From NCBI GenBank assembly GCA_050947015.1, contig JBMNVT010000021.1, positions 1 through 36,844 on the forward strand: a DNA stretch of 36,844 nucleotides, in the 5' to 3' direction. Positions 22,134-30,877 of this stretch are shown here, piece by piece. Both the position numbers and the translations under genes were made by a program. The notes beneath the pieces were generated by a model, which was not told the DNA's origin, did no database searches, and saw only the letters and a program-made list of their open reading frames with translations. This DNA comes from CAKXIK01 sp050947015. GTDB taxonomy: Bacteria; Bacillota; Clostridia; Oscillospirales; Acutalibacteraceae. The stretch's first letter is position 1. Each line of letters starts with the position of its first letter.

Positions 22134-23247
22134 TTATTCACCGAGGAACGCTCCGTTTTTTCGCAGGGTGTTCTGTAGTTCTGTGATGTCTATCTTTTTG
22201 AGCGACCGACGGGTACTGTGCGCAATTGCAGCAGCTGTTCCGGCAGCTTCTCCTAAACAGGTGACGATCGGCATGATCCGACAGGACGCCTGCGCCTCAT
22301 GGGTACAGGAAATGCAGCGACCCGCCACCAGAAGATTTTCAGCGCCCTTCGGCTGCAGGCTGCGGTACGGAATGGTGTAGTAGGCGCCTTGCGGGAAATA
22401 ATAATGGCTGGTACCGCTGCCTTCCGGATTGTGAATATCGATATCGTAATTGCCGGCCGCAATCGCATCCGGAAAACGTGTGCAAGCCTTTAACTCTTCG
22501 CCGGTCAGCAGATGTTCTCCATCGATCATCCGGCTTTCGCGCACGCCGATCTGTGCGGCGGATTCAGTCGAACCACACGCGTTGTGTTGAAATGAATGAC
22601 CCCCCCCGGTTCAGCGTATGAAAAGACAACACATTCTCACGGGGATTTTCTGTTTTGCCTGCCGCCTGCCACTCGCGATAGACCTGCTGAATTTCCGGCA
22701 GGTGGTCAAAAAAGGCCTGTGTATCGATGCCGCCTAACCGGAAACAGAGCGTCATCGGTTGGCACAGGGAATCCTCCGTCCGGCCAAGGCGCCACGGGCA
22801 GCCGCTCATCACGGCCAAATCGGCGTCTCCGGTGGCATCGATAAAGAAATCCGCCGCAAAAGAAAGCATTCCGGCCTTTGTGGCAAAGGAAACCGAGCGA
22901 AGCTGTTCACCTTCTTTTTCCACACCACACAGCACGGCATGAAAGAGCACCTCTGCACCGGCTTCGGCAGCGAGATCATCCAAAATCAGCTTAAGGTACT
23001 CCTCGTTAAAGGTTCTGCCGCGGATTGCTTCTTTTCCTACCGCGCGCATGCGACTGAGGATTTCTTCAAAAATGCCGCGGCTTAAAACAAACGGCTCTCC
23101 TTCCGGGTGCTCCGCCGTGTTTACCGTTGTGGAATACGACATAAACGGATTGACCAAACAAGTGCATGCCGCCCCACCAAGCGCTCCGCTCTGCTCCGCC
23201 AGCAAAGCCCGCATGCCGCCCCGCGCTGCCGGATTCTCGGCGAAAGG
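22134..23247 (-). pseudogene. FAD-dependent oxidoreductase, decayed
   Basis: Fragments of a PF12831-type FAD oxidoreductase remain. The N-terminal part (23247-22564) reads MRALLAEQSGALGGAA and FFIDATGDADLAVMSGCPWR. The C-terminal part (22544-22134) reads ESRMIDGEHLLTGEE and NLLVAGRCISC. Three lesions are visible. The N-terminal dinucleotide-binding GxGxxG is absent because the frame begins abruptly at the stop of the NlpC/P60 gene. There is a frame change at a run of seven G (minus strand, 22604-22610), after which the expected HFNTTRVVRL appears in another frame. A few tens of residues between that and the IGVRESR motif are missing, with another frame change. Not functional as it stands. Confidence 0.8.
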
Positions 23248-23248
23248 T

Positions 23249-24019
23249 TCAAGGCATCAATAAATCGGCATATTCCACCCCAGGCACCTGCAGCCAGTGG
23301 GTCCAACCACCATCCGAAAGCTTTGACCGTACAACCCCATGTTCCGCATCCATTGCGTGGATTACCTCGCCGCCGCCGACATAAACGCCGATATGACGCC
23401 CCATCCTATAAACCGCAAGACCAGGGATCTCGGGCATGGTATCGATGGTTCCTCTGACCGACGCCAGATTATACATTCCTCCGGCATCCACATCCGGCAG
23501 ACCGTGCGCCCCGTAGTCAATGGTTCCGGTATCGGCATTATACCAGACATAACCCTTGATCAGCCCCACGCAGTCTGCCGCTCTGCCACCGACCCAGTGC
23601 TCACGGATAAACGATTCCGACGGTGAAACCGCATTCGGATACTGCTTCAGTTTATCGTTCAGCAATGCATCGTCCAGCACCCGGCCAAAGGTTCCCAGCA
23701 CATAACCCCAGCGGTTTTCAGCCGCTGATTCGGCCCAGCGTGCAAGATCGGTTCCATTTTTCATTTCCGCATTGACAAACTGCAGCGGATCAATTTCGGT
23801 ATCCACATTAGCCGATTCGCGCGCGGACGGCTGCCGCCCTGTTGAACCGCTGTTTTCATCATCGATTCGGGCTGGGACGTTTTCCTGCACAGTTGCGACA
23901 ATTCCAACCGCAATGCCAGCCACAGCCAGCGCAATTGAAAGACACACAGCTGCCAGCCTGCTGCCTGCAGATTTTGTTTTCCATACCCGAATAATTTTTT
24001 GAATACAGCCAGCGGTCAT
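23249..24019 (-). CDS. Membrane-anchored NlpC/P60-type peptidoglycan hydrolase
   Basis: A 256-residue protein. A basic N terminus and one membrane segment (AAVCLSIALAVAGIAVGIV, about 23-41) are followed by a Ser/Asp/Glu linker. An NlpC/P60-like domain (about 95-256) comes next with likely catalytic Cys150 in RAADCVGLIKGYVWY, His209 in GRHIGVYVGGG and His221 in VIHAMD. It probably cleaves peptide stems outside the membrane. GGGGAGGAAAGG lies upstream of ATG 24019. Its stop directly abuts the truncated FAD oxidoreductase, so a deletion may have ended at or near its 3' end; the C terminus (VEYADLLMP) may therefore be altered. Confidence 0.8.
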   Translation of the reverse strand: MTAGCIQKIIRVWKTKSAGSRLAAVCLSIALAVAGIAVGIVATVQENVPARIDDENSGSTGRQPSARESANVDTEIDPLQFVNAEMKNGTDLARWAESAAENRWGYVLGTFGRVLDDALLNDKLKQYPNAVSPSESFIREHWVGGRAADCVGLIKGYVWYNADTGTIDYGAHGLPDVDAGGMYNLASVRGTIDTMPEIPGLAVYRMGRHIGVYVGGGEVIHAMDAEHGVVRSKLSDGGWTHWLQVPGVEYADLLMP

Positions 24020-24141
24020 TTCCTTTCCTCCCCATCAATCAGCTTTTATTCCGCAGCTTTTCTTCCTTGTACCCTCTCCATCATGCTTATGACCGTGATA
24101 TGACAGCTTTGCACCAAAAACAAAAAAACTTAAAAATTCTC

Positions 24142-24170
24142 TTGACATTTCCCCTCGAATACGGTATATT
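24142..24170 (+). promoter_or_regulatory. tRNA-Tyr promoter
   Basis: TTGACA (24142-24147), 17 nt, TATATT (24165-24170), 48 nt before the tRNA. Confidence 0.85.
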
Positions 24171-24218
24171 ATTAAAGCGCCCTACGGAACACAGTGTTGG
24201 AGCAAAAAAAGAATATTT

Positions 24219-24303
24219 GGGGGAATTCCCGAGTGGCCAAAGGGGACAGACTGTAAATCTGCTGTCAATGACTTCGGTGGTTCGAATCCACCTTCCCCCA
24301 CCA
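24219..24303 (+). tRNA. tRNA-Tyr (anticodon GTA)
   Basis: An 85-nt class II tRNA with encoded CCA. The acceptor stem is GGGGGAA (24219-24225) with TTCCCCC (24293-24299), discriminator A and CCA at 24301-24303. The anticodon loop TGTAAA gives GTA for tyrosine. A long variable arm, as in bacterial tRNA-Tyr, precedes the T arm with GGTTCGAATCC. Confidence 0.97.
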
Positions 24304-24304
24304 A

Positions 24305-24345
24305 AAAGAAACGACAATTTTCAACGGAAGATTGTCGTTTCTTTT
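24305..24345 (+). terminator. tRNA-Tyr terminator
   Basis: AAAGAAACGACAAT (24305-24318) pairs with ATTGTCGTTTCTTT (24331-24344), ending in a T run. ATTGTCGTTT recurs at 24390-24399. Confidence 0.85.
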
Positions 24346-24418
24346 TGTTCTCTTCATTTTTCTTTTTTCGTTCTTCTCTCTTCTCTCAAATTGTCGTTTC
24401 CAGATAAAAGATTAAATT

Positions 24419-24580
24419 GCAGAGTTTGCCAGAAGATACGGCGTGGATGAGCTTGAAAAATGCCTCCTTAGAAGTAAGGAAAAAGGCATTGTTTATCACT
24501 ATGAAGGTCAGCTTGTTGGCGACTATGACAAATGCCAGACCGAGGAAGAAATCATTGAAATGATTAAGACCGGAAAGTGA
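24419..24580 (+). pseudogene. DUF3795 gene, C-terminal fragment
   Basis: A 53-codon open segment ending in TGA 24578-24580, without a start or the N-terminal Cys-rich part. It reads AEFARRYGVDELEKCLLRSK and continues VYHYEGQLVGDYDKCQ. It matches the C-terminal half of the DUF3795 gene at 36319-36695, on the opposite strand of this window, at most positions. The homology begins abruptly about 75 nt after the tRNA terminator, a clear breakpoint. Confidence 0.75.
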
Positions 24581-24610
24581 TTTGTTTTTAGGAAACAGAG
24601 GCGGTGAGTT

Positions 24611-24865
24611 ATGCAAAACTATAGAAATGGTAAATGGGTAGATCAAATTCTTTCACAAAGACGTGAAGATGGTCTATGGGGTAATTTCCACACACTTAGT
24701 TGCCCTGTTCCCGGTAGGAATTATACAACCGAGCAGGCAATACGAAGGCTCTATTATCTTGGATACACAGCCGAAGATGAAGTTATTCAGCGTGTACTTA
24801 AACGCATGGAACAATGTATCAAGGGTGAGCTTGATATTGATAATTACAACGAAAAAGAACGAAAG
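24611..24865 (+). pseudogene. Prenyltransferase-like (squalene-cyclase-fold) protein, N-terminal fragment
   Basis: About 85 residues starting MQNYRNGKWVDQILSQRRED, with GLWGNFHTLS, TTEQAIRRLYYLGYT and a trailing MEQCIKGELDIDNY. This repeats-of-helices pattern (RNGKWV..IL..QREDG.WG) is seen in clostridial prenyltransferase-like proteins that are much longer. Here the frame runs straight into a GGG-containing flavin-binding start (SYDVVVAGGGISG). The ORF 24611-25102 is therefore a chimera formed by deletion. GAGGCGGTG lies upstream of the ATG. Confidence 0.6.
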
Positions 24866-25569
24866 ATAAACGTCTTCGGATCTTATGATGTTGTCGTAGC
24901 AGGCGGCGGCATCTCCGGCATAGCAGCCGCACTTGCATCCGCACGAACGGGGGCAAAAACTCTTTTGCTTGAAAAAATGTATCTTTTGGGCGGGCTTGCG
25001 ACAAAATGTTGGGCTACGCCGATATTCCAGATAAATATAAAGCACCGGAAGAGAGAAACATCGTCCAAACACGGTATAAAGGTCTTGATGGAAAAGAAAT
25101 AAGCGATATGGTGATTGAGTCGCATAAAAATATTTTGGACGACTTTTTGATTGACGGTAAGATTACCGCAGGCCACGCTCTGGGGAGCATCGCATCTGTT
25201 CCGCAGCTGCGTATGACGAGAAGACTGAAGGGAATCTACGAACTTGATGACACGGAGAGCTTCAAAGAATTTGACGACAGTGTGGGAATGATTTCAGATT
25301 GGCGTAAAGCCGGACCGATATATGAACTTCCTTTTTCTACTCTTTACGGGAAACAGATCAGGAATCTTACGGTCTGCGGCAGATGCATTTCCGTTACTGA
25401 CAGTATGTGGGATATTACGCGCGTAATTCCGTGCTGTGCGGTCTCGGGACAAGCCGCCGGAACCGCTGCAGCACTGACCGACGATTTTGCAATGCTGTCA
25501 ATTTCCGAATTACAAAAAGAGCTTGGCTCCGTCGGTGTGAAGCTTCACTTAAATGAGATAACGGAATAA
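24866..25569 (+). pseudogene. FAD-dependent oxidoreductase with internal deletion and frameshift
   Basis: The flavin-binding start DVVVAGGGISGIAAALASAR and GGLAT are present. The frame is then joined near 25005 to the distal third of the same kind of protein in another frame (MLGYADIPDKYKAPEER, later QLRMTRRLKGIYELDD, NLTVCGRCISVTDSMWDITR and SGQAAGTAAAL), ending at 25569. Perhaps 200 residues are missing from the middle. The distal ORF (25006-25569) is open over 187 codons but lacks the cofactor-binding half. It is the same superfamily as the decayed gene at 22134-23247, but with distinct sequence. Confidence 0.75.
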
Positions 25570-25591
25570 TTTTTTCGGCTTTTATTTGGAC

Positions 25592-25638
25592 AAAAACAGA
25601 ACCCCGGCCCGATTATTCAGGTCGGGGGTTCTGTTTTT
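25592..25638. terminator. Bidirectional terminator
   Basis: AACAGAACCCC (25595-25605) pairs with GGGGTTCTGTT (25625-25635), flanked by an A run on the left and a T run on the right. It serves the fragment region (+) and the ABC permease (–), whose stop is 80 nt away. Confidence 0.85.
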
Positions 25639-25718
25639 TGCGCCTTGCCATCTTCCCTCATCGTTTGAAAATTTCACACTCAGAAACGGATGAATTGACA
25701 AATCCGCGGGATTCCCCT

Positions 25719-28700
25719 TTAATCCACCGACTTCAGGCTTTCTACCATCGAAATCTTCTGCAGCCTTTTGGACATGACCAGATTGACAATCACCGCGAAC
25801 ACCGCCGTAATCAGCGCCGACCAGAGAAAGCTCAGCGGTGCAATGGTTCGGCCAAACATTACCAGATCAACCTCCACTGTTGTGATGACAAACCGGTGCA
25901 GCACCACACCTAACAGCAGACCGAACAGACAGCCGATAATGGTGAGCATGGCCGTCTCACGGTAAACATATGCACCGACTTCCCTGTCGTAAAAACCAAG
26001 CACCTTAATCGTCGCAATCTCCCGCTGACGCTCTGAAACATTGATATTTGTCAGATTATAAAGCACAATAAAAGCCAGCAAACCCGCACAGACAATGATA
26101 ATCAGAATGATGTAATTCAGGCTTTCGATCATCGTATCGAACTGTGAGCTGAATTCCTTGCTGAAAGCCGCCGTACTGACATCGCTGCGTCCGCGCAGTT
26201 CCTCACAAATATCGTCGCGAACGGCAGAATCCTCTGAAGCGCAAATGGCGTCAATTTCATTGAAGGTAACCGCGCCAAGCTTTTCCTCGTACAGCTCGCG
26301 CGAAATATAAATATAATGATTGATATAATTTTCAGTGATGCCGGTGACAGTAAACGACGCTTCCCCACCGTCGTCATTTTTCAGGGTAATACTGCTGCCG
26401 ACGGAAAGCCCGAGCCGATTGGCAAGCTTTTCGGTTACAACAACCGAATTGGTGCCAAACTCCACCGGACTGTGTCCGCTGCGGGAACGAAGGGTGATAA
26501 AACGGGAAAGCTTCGCGCTGTCCTTGGGAACAGAGACAAAGGCCGTCATTGTCGCCCCGTTCATCGTCAGTTCGGTACTGCGGCGTGAAACCTCCAGATA
26601 ATCCGTAAATTTTGTTTGATCCTCCAAAATCTCACGCGTGCTGTCAAGCAGCGTTTCCTGCCGCAACGCCATCTGCATATCATACTGAAAAATTTCATCA
26701 TATTGGTTGGAAATAATCGAAGAGACCGAATCCTTGATGCCAAATCCGGTCAGCAGCAGCCCGGTGCAGCCGGCGATGCCAACCACCGTCATAATCAGGC
26801 GCTTTTTGTAGCGAAACAGGTTGCGCGCCGTTACTTTTTTGATAAATCCAATATGATTCCAGATCAACGGGATGCGTTCAAGCAGAATGCGTTTCCCCGG
26901 TTTTGGCGCACGCGGCTGCATCAGCTGCGCCGGGGATTCCGAAACAGTGGCGCGGCAGGCAGAAAACGTTGCGAGCAGCGTGCAGGCGCAGGCGGCCAGC
27001 GTCCCGGTCAACGCATAATTCCACTGGTAGGGCGCGTCGGTTCCCGGCGCCGCGTAAAGAATGCGGTAACAGTTCCAGCAGATGACAGGAAGCGCCTTTT
27101 CCAGCAGCAGCACTCCCGCCACACTGCCGACAAAGGTGGCCAGCGCCGCGTAAAGCAGATAGCGTCCGGTAACCTTTCTTTTGGAAAAGCCAAGCGCACG
27201 AAAGGTTCCGATCAGGCTGCGTTCTTCCTCGATCATACGGGTCATGGTGGTAAGTGCCACCAGCGCGGCAACCAGAAAGAAGATGACCGGGAACACATTC
27301 GCAATGGATGCCATTCGGTCGGCATCACCGCGAAAACTGGCAAAGCCCACGTTGGTATCGCGATTCAGCAGATACCATGATGTTTTCGTCATTTCCCGCA
27401 GCTGTGCTTCACCTTCGGCAATTTTCATCCGGGCGTCGTCAAGCTGCTGCCGCGCCTCACTCCTTTTGCTTTCCAGCTGCTGCTTTCCCGCTGTCAGTTC
27501 CGCCTTGCCGGTATCCAGCTTTGCCCGACCGTCCGCAAGCTCCTGTTTGGAAGTCAGGAGCGTCCGGCGGGAGCTTTCCAGACCGGATTCGGTCAACGTC
27601 ACCTGCGACAAAGCTCCCTTTTCTGCCGCATTGAGCTCCGCAGCCCTGCTTTTTGCCTCGGCAAGCTGCTCACCCAAAAGATCCAGCTGCTGCCTTTCCG
27701 ATTTCAGCGGCGCACTTTGTCGCTTCGCATCGTCATATTCCTGCTGCGCATTCTTCACAGCTTGCTGCTGTGCGGGCAAAATGCCGGTAAGCGTCTGCTG
27801 TGTCTGCTGCTGTGCAGAAAGCGAAAGCTTTGCGGCGGCAAGACTGTTTTCTGTCTTCGTCAGCTGCGCCGACAGGTCGGCCACAACCTCGAGATCCTTT
27901 TCTGTTTCCAGCTGGGCTTTCAACGACGCAGCCTGTTGCTCCAAGCGGGCAACCGTTTGCTCCGTCTGCGCAATTTGCGCGTTCACGGTTTGCAGCTGCG
28001 CCTGTGTTTGTGCCAGCACAGCCTGCGCTTGCAACAGAGCAGCCTGCTTCGGCAACAGTTCGGCATCTGCGGCCGCTTTTTTTTCTGCATAGGTTCTGGC
28101 GGCGGCATCCCATTCGCGCTGCAGTGCGGCTACCGTTTTCTGCTGCTCTTCGGCATTCGCTTTTGCCTGAAGATATAATTTGCGGAACTGTGCCAGCTGC
28201 TCTCCCGCCGCTGCAAGCTGTTCTTCTCCTTGTGCAAGCTGTTCCTCCGCCGCACTGAGCTTTTTCTCGTTAGCGTCAATCTCTGCCTCGGCATCCTGCA
28301 GTTTCTGCTCTGCGGCGGCAATCTCACGTTCCGCTTCTTCCTTGCCATCGGCATACTGCTGCTTTGCATTTTCCAGTTCTGCCAGCTGATCGGCAAACAG
28401 ATCGTCCCGGCGCTTTTCCAGCCGCAGCGTGGCGAGCTCAGTCAGGCGGTCGGAAACCTCCTGCACCGCCTCCTGATACTCCTGTGAGAAAGCATCCAGT
28501 TCCGCCGCACCGCTTACCGTTACAAACGCCTCGGAGTAGTAATTTAGTTTGAAATTACTTTGAGGAATATACATGTAATATCCCAGCGAACCACTGCCGA
28601 TCGAGGTACTGCCAAGCGAAAAAGAAAGATAATACGGTGTATTGACCAACCCGACAATCGTATATTCCCGGCAGGAAACTGCTTCGTTTACGGAATCGCT

Positions 28701-29180
28701 TTCCTGCAGCGTAATCGTATCCCCAATGTTTTTCCCGTCGATCTTCAGTTTTCCTGCATAGAACAGGCATTCGTTCTCTGCCTGCGGCATTCGCCCCTCG
28801 GTTAGGACCATGCGGTTGACAAAATCCTCATTCATGTCCGAGGCATCCTGCGGCAGCGAGTGAACACGCACCACCTCATCCTTGCCGGTCAGGTTAATCA
28901 CGGCATCCACGGAATAGGCCGGCAGCACAGCGGCAACACCCTCTGTCTGCCGGATGGCGTCAATATCGTCGTCCACCAGACCAAGCGGTGAAATCACCCG
29001 CAGATCCATCGTATGGTATTCGTCGAGATAAGCGTCCACCGTACGCCGCATGTTCGGTGCGGCGGATTCCAGCCCCGCAAAAAAGCCTACTCCCAGCGCA
29101 ACAATTGCCATGATAGCTAAAAAACGGCTGCGCGTCTGCCAAATCAGGCGAAAAAAGTCCTTGCGAAACGCATTTTTCAC
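25719..29180 (-). CDS. ABC transporter permease (FtsX/MacB type) with long coiled coil
   Basis: A 1153-residue permease. The N-terminal membrane helix (FLAIMAIVALGVGFFAG) is followed by a MacB-like extracytoplasmic domain to about residue 230. An Ala/Gln/Glu-rich coiled coil of roughly 370 residues (about 235-610) follows. Then come a first FtsX block of three helices (around VFPVIFFLVAALVALTTM), a second extracytoplasmic domain, and the C-terminal FtsX block (IILIIIVCAGLLAFIVLYN and after). This layout fits mechanotransmission-type ABC systems that work outside the membrane rather than pumping through it. It starts at GTG 29180, directly after the ATPase stop, so the two are coupled. The substrate is unknown. 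The coiled-coil composition also creates long antisense frames. Confidence 0.9.
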   Translation of the reverse strand: MKNAFRKDFFRLIWQTRSRFLAIMAIVALGVGFFAGLESAAPNMRRTVDAYLDEYHTMDLRVISPLGLVDDDIDAIRQTEGVAAVLPAYSVDAVINLTGKDEVVRVHSLPQDASDMNEDFVNRMVLTEGRMPQAENECLFYAGKLKIDGKNIGDTITLQESDSVNEAVSCREYTIVGLVNTPYYLSFSLGSTSIGSGSLGYYMYIPQSNFKLNYYSEAFVTVSGAAELDAFSQEYQEAVQEVSDRLTELATLRLEKRRDDLFADQLAELENAKQQYADGKEEAEREIAAAEQKLQDAEAEIDANEKKLSAAEEQLAQGEEQLAAAGEQLAQFRKLYLQAKANAEEQQKTVAALQREWDAAARTYAEKKAAADAELLPKQAALLQAQAVLAQTQAQLQTVNAQIAQTEQTVARLEQQAASLKAQLETEKDLEVVADLSAQLTKTENSLAAAKLSLSAQQQTQQTLTGILPAQQQAVKNAQQEYDDAKRQSAPLKSERQQLDLLGEQLAEAKSRAAELNAAEKGALSQVTLTESGLESSRRTLLTSKQELADGRAKLDTGKAELTAGKQQLESKRSEARQQLDDARMKIAEGEAQLREMTKTSWYLLNRDTNVGFASFRGDADRMASIANVFPVIFFLVAALVALTTMTRMIEEERSLIGTFRALGFSKRKVTGRYLLYAALATFVGSVAGVLLLEKALPVICWNCYRILYAAPGTDAPYQWNYALTGTLAACACTLLATFSACRATVSESPAQLMQPRAPKPGKRILLERIPLIWNHIGFIKKVTARNLFRYKKRLIMTVVGIAGCTGLLLTGFGIKDSVSSIISNQYDEIFQYDMQMALRQETLLDSTREILEDQTKFTDYLEVSRRSTELTMNGATMTAFVSVPKDSAKLSRFITLRSRSGHSPVEFGTNSVVVTEKLANRLGLSVGSSITLKNDDGGEASFTVTGITENYINHYIYISRELYEEKLGAVTFNEIDAICASEDSAVRDDICEELRGRSDVSTAAFSKEFSSQFDTMIESLNYIILIIIVCAGLLAFIVLYNLTNINVSERQREIATIKVLGFYDREVGAYVYRETAMLTIIGCLFGLLLGVVLHRFVITTVEVDLVMFGRTIAPLSFLWSALITAVFAVIVNLVMSKRLQKISMVESLKSVD

Positions 29181-29882
29181 TTACCATTCAATCCTTTCCG
29201 CCGGCATGGGGTCCGGGTTTACATAGGTTTCCACAACCTTTCCGCTGTTAATGCGAATCACACGATCCGCCATGGCGGCAAAGGCAGAATTATGTGTAAT
29301 GACCACAACGGTGCGGCCCTGCCTGCGGCAGGTATCCTGCAGCAAAGTCAAAATGGTTTTTCCGGTTTTATAATCCAGAGCGCCAGTCGGCTCGTCACAG
29401 AGTAACAGCTTTGGATTTTTGGCAATGGCGCGCGCAATGGATACCCGCTGCTGCTCTCCGCCGGAAAGCTGCGCGGGAAAATTCTGCAGCCGTTCCCCAA
29501 GGCCAACCTCCCTCAGCACCTGTGCGGCGTCCAGCGGTTCACGGCAAATCTGCGCGGCAAGCTCCACGTTTTCAAGCGCTGTCAGATTCTGCACCAGGTT
29601 ATAAAACTGAAACACAAAGCCGATTTCGTAACGGCGATATTCAGTGAGTTGACGGGCATTATATTGGCTGATACAATTGCCGTCCAGAAAAATACTTCCG
29701 CCGGTGCACGTGTCCATACCACCCAGCATGTTCAGCACCGTGGTTTTCCCCGCGCCGCTGGGACCGACAACAATCACAAATTCACCGCGCTCCAGCGAAA
29801 AGGTAATTCCGTCCGCAGCGTGAATTTCCGTATCTCCGGTTTTATAAATCTTTGTAACGTCACGAAACTCAACAAACGCCAT
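29181..29882 (-). CDS. ABC transporter ATP-binding protein (MacB/LolD type)
   Basis: A 233-residue ATPase. Walker A GPSGAGKTT is at 40-48, the Q-loop at VFQFYNLVQNLTALENVELA, the signature LSGGEQQRVSIARAI at 139-153, and Walker B LLLCDEPTGALD at 159-170. A switch His occurs in VVITHNSAFAA. The FYNLVQNLTALENV pattern is typical of the MacB/LolD/FtsE group that pairs with FtsX-type permeases. It powers the permease encoded immediately downstream, with no gap between the genes. Confidence 0.96.
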   Translation of the reverse strand: MAFVEFRDVTKIYKTGDTEIHAADGITFSLERGEFVIVVGPSGAGKTTVLNMLGGMDTCTGGSIFLDGNCISQYNARQLTEYRRYEIGFVFQFYNLVQNLTALENVELAAQICREPLDAAQVLREVGLGERLQNFPAQLSGGEQQRVSIARAIAKNPKLLLCDEPTGALDYKTGKTILTLLQDTCRRQGRTVVVITHNSAFAAMADRVIRINSGKVVETYVNPDPMPAERIEW

Positions 29883-29951
29883 GGCACAATTCTTCCTTTC
29901 CTTCGCAAAACAGACCGCAGCCCGGACACTTCAGCTCTTACATTACAAATT

Positions 29952-29980
29952 ATTTTACACCTGTGTGCAGCGGCAAACAA
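29952..29980 (-). promoter_or_regulatory. ABC transporter promoter
   Basis: On the minus strand TTGTTT (29980-29975), 17 nt, TAAAAT (29957-29952), 70 nt before the ATPase start. Confidence 0.6.
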
Positions 29981-30095
29981 CCGAATTCACGGAAAGTTTA
30001 CAAGCTTTCGTAAATATTCCCTTTCGTCTGGTATTTCTGTGCACGGTATGATAAAATATTTTAGAAACACCCAACTGCAAAAGGAGGAAAACATC

Positions 30096-30755
30096 TTGCA
30101 CTTTGATCCGATTTTTTTTGATTTGGACGGCACGCTGACGGATTCCGCGCCCGGTATTACGCGCTGTGTGCAATACGCGCTGCGTTCGTTCGGCATCAGT
30201 GAAACCGATTCTGCTTTGCTGCGCCGGTTCATCGGGCCTCCTCTCGTGACCGCGTTCCAGGAATATTACGGTTTTTCGGAGGAACAGGCGCGCGCCGCAA
30301 CCGAAAAATACCGCGAACGTTACCGCGATACCGGTATTTTTGAAAACCGCGTTTACGACGGTATTCTGCCGATGTTGACTGCGCTGAAGGCACAAAAACG
30401 TACGCTTGCCGTGGCCACCGGCAAACCGACGCTGTTTACCAACCGGATTCTGGAGCATTTTGGTCTCGCCGGATTTTTCTCTGCAGTCATCGGAACTGAA
30501 TTTGACGGCAGACGTTCCGACAAAGCGGAGGTCATTGAAGAGCTTTTGGAACAGTTCAGCATTCCGGCTCAAAAACGCGCCTCAGTTCTGATGGTCGGGG
30601 ATCGACACCACGATGTTTCCGCCGCAAAAAAATGCGGGATTGCGTCACTTGGAGTGCGTTTTGGTTTTGCAGAACCAGGGGAGCTAGAGAAGGCCGGCGC
30701 TGATTTCATCTGCGGCACGGTTGCCGAAACAGCGGCTTTTCTGCTTTCTCACTGA
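30096..30755 (+). CDS. HAD-superfamily phosphatase (phosphoglycolate phosphatase-like)
   Basis: A 219-residue HAD hydrolase. FFDLDGTLTDSAPG has both catalytic Asp residues, a helical cap follows (about 16-80), then AVATGKP (motif II Thr, motif III region with Lys in the helix after) and MVGDRHHDVSAAKKCG (motif IV). The C1 cap and length match the Gph/PpaX group, which removes phosphate from small metabolites. The open frame runs far upstream, but AAGGAGG at 30081-30087 points to TTG 30096, where the conserved domain begins. It is divergent from the ABC operon. Confidence 0.9.
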   Translation: MHFDPIFFDLDGTLTDSAPGITRCVQYALRSFGISETDSALLRRFIGPPLVTAFQEYYGFSEEQARAATEKYRERYRDTGIFENRVYDGILPMLTALKAQKRTLAVATGKPTLFTNRILEHFGLAGFFSAVIGTEFDGRRSDKAEVIEELLEQFSIPAQKRASVLMVGDRHHDVSAAKKCGIASLGVRFGFAEPGELEKAGADFICGTVAETAAFLLSH

Positions 30756-30877
30756 CAGTCAAGTTTTATATGCTCTGCATTAACCGTTCTTTCTGGCACA
30801 TACTAATTCAACCTTCGGAATTTTTAAGGCCTTTTCGCTGACCCGTGGGAACAAAAACAGAAAGGGCGTTTGATTGG

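Noticed and set aside
27181..28092. 303-codon rightward Ser/Ala/Cys-rich frame
   Set aside because: Arises from the Gln/Ala/Glu codons of the permease coiled coil read in antisense.
29955..30572. 205-codon leftward frame opposite the HAD phosphatase
   Set aside because: Covers the HAD gene in antisense. The plus strand has all four HAD motifs and a strong ribosome-binding site.
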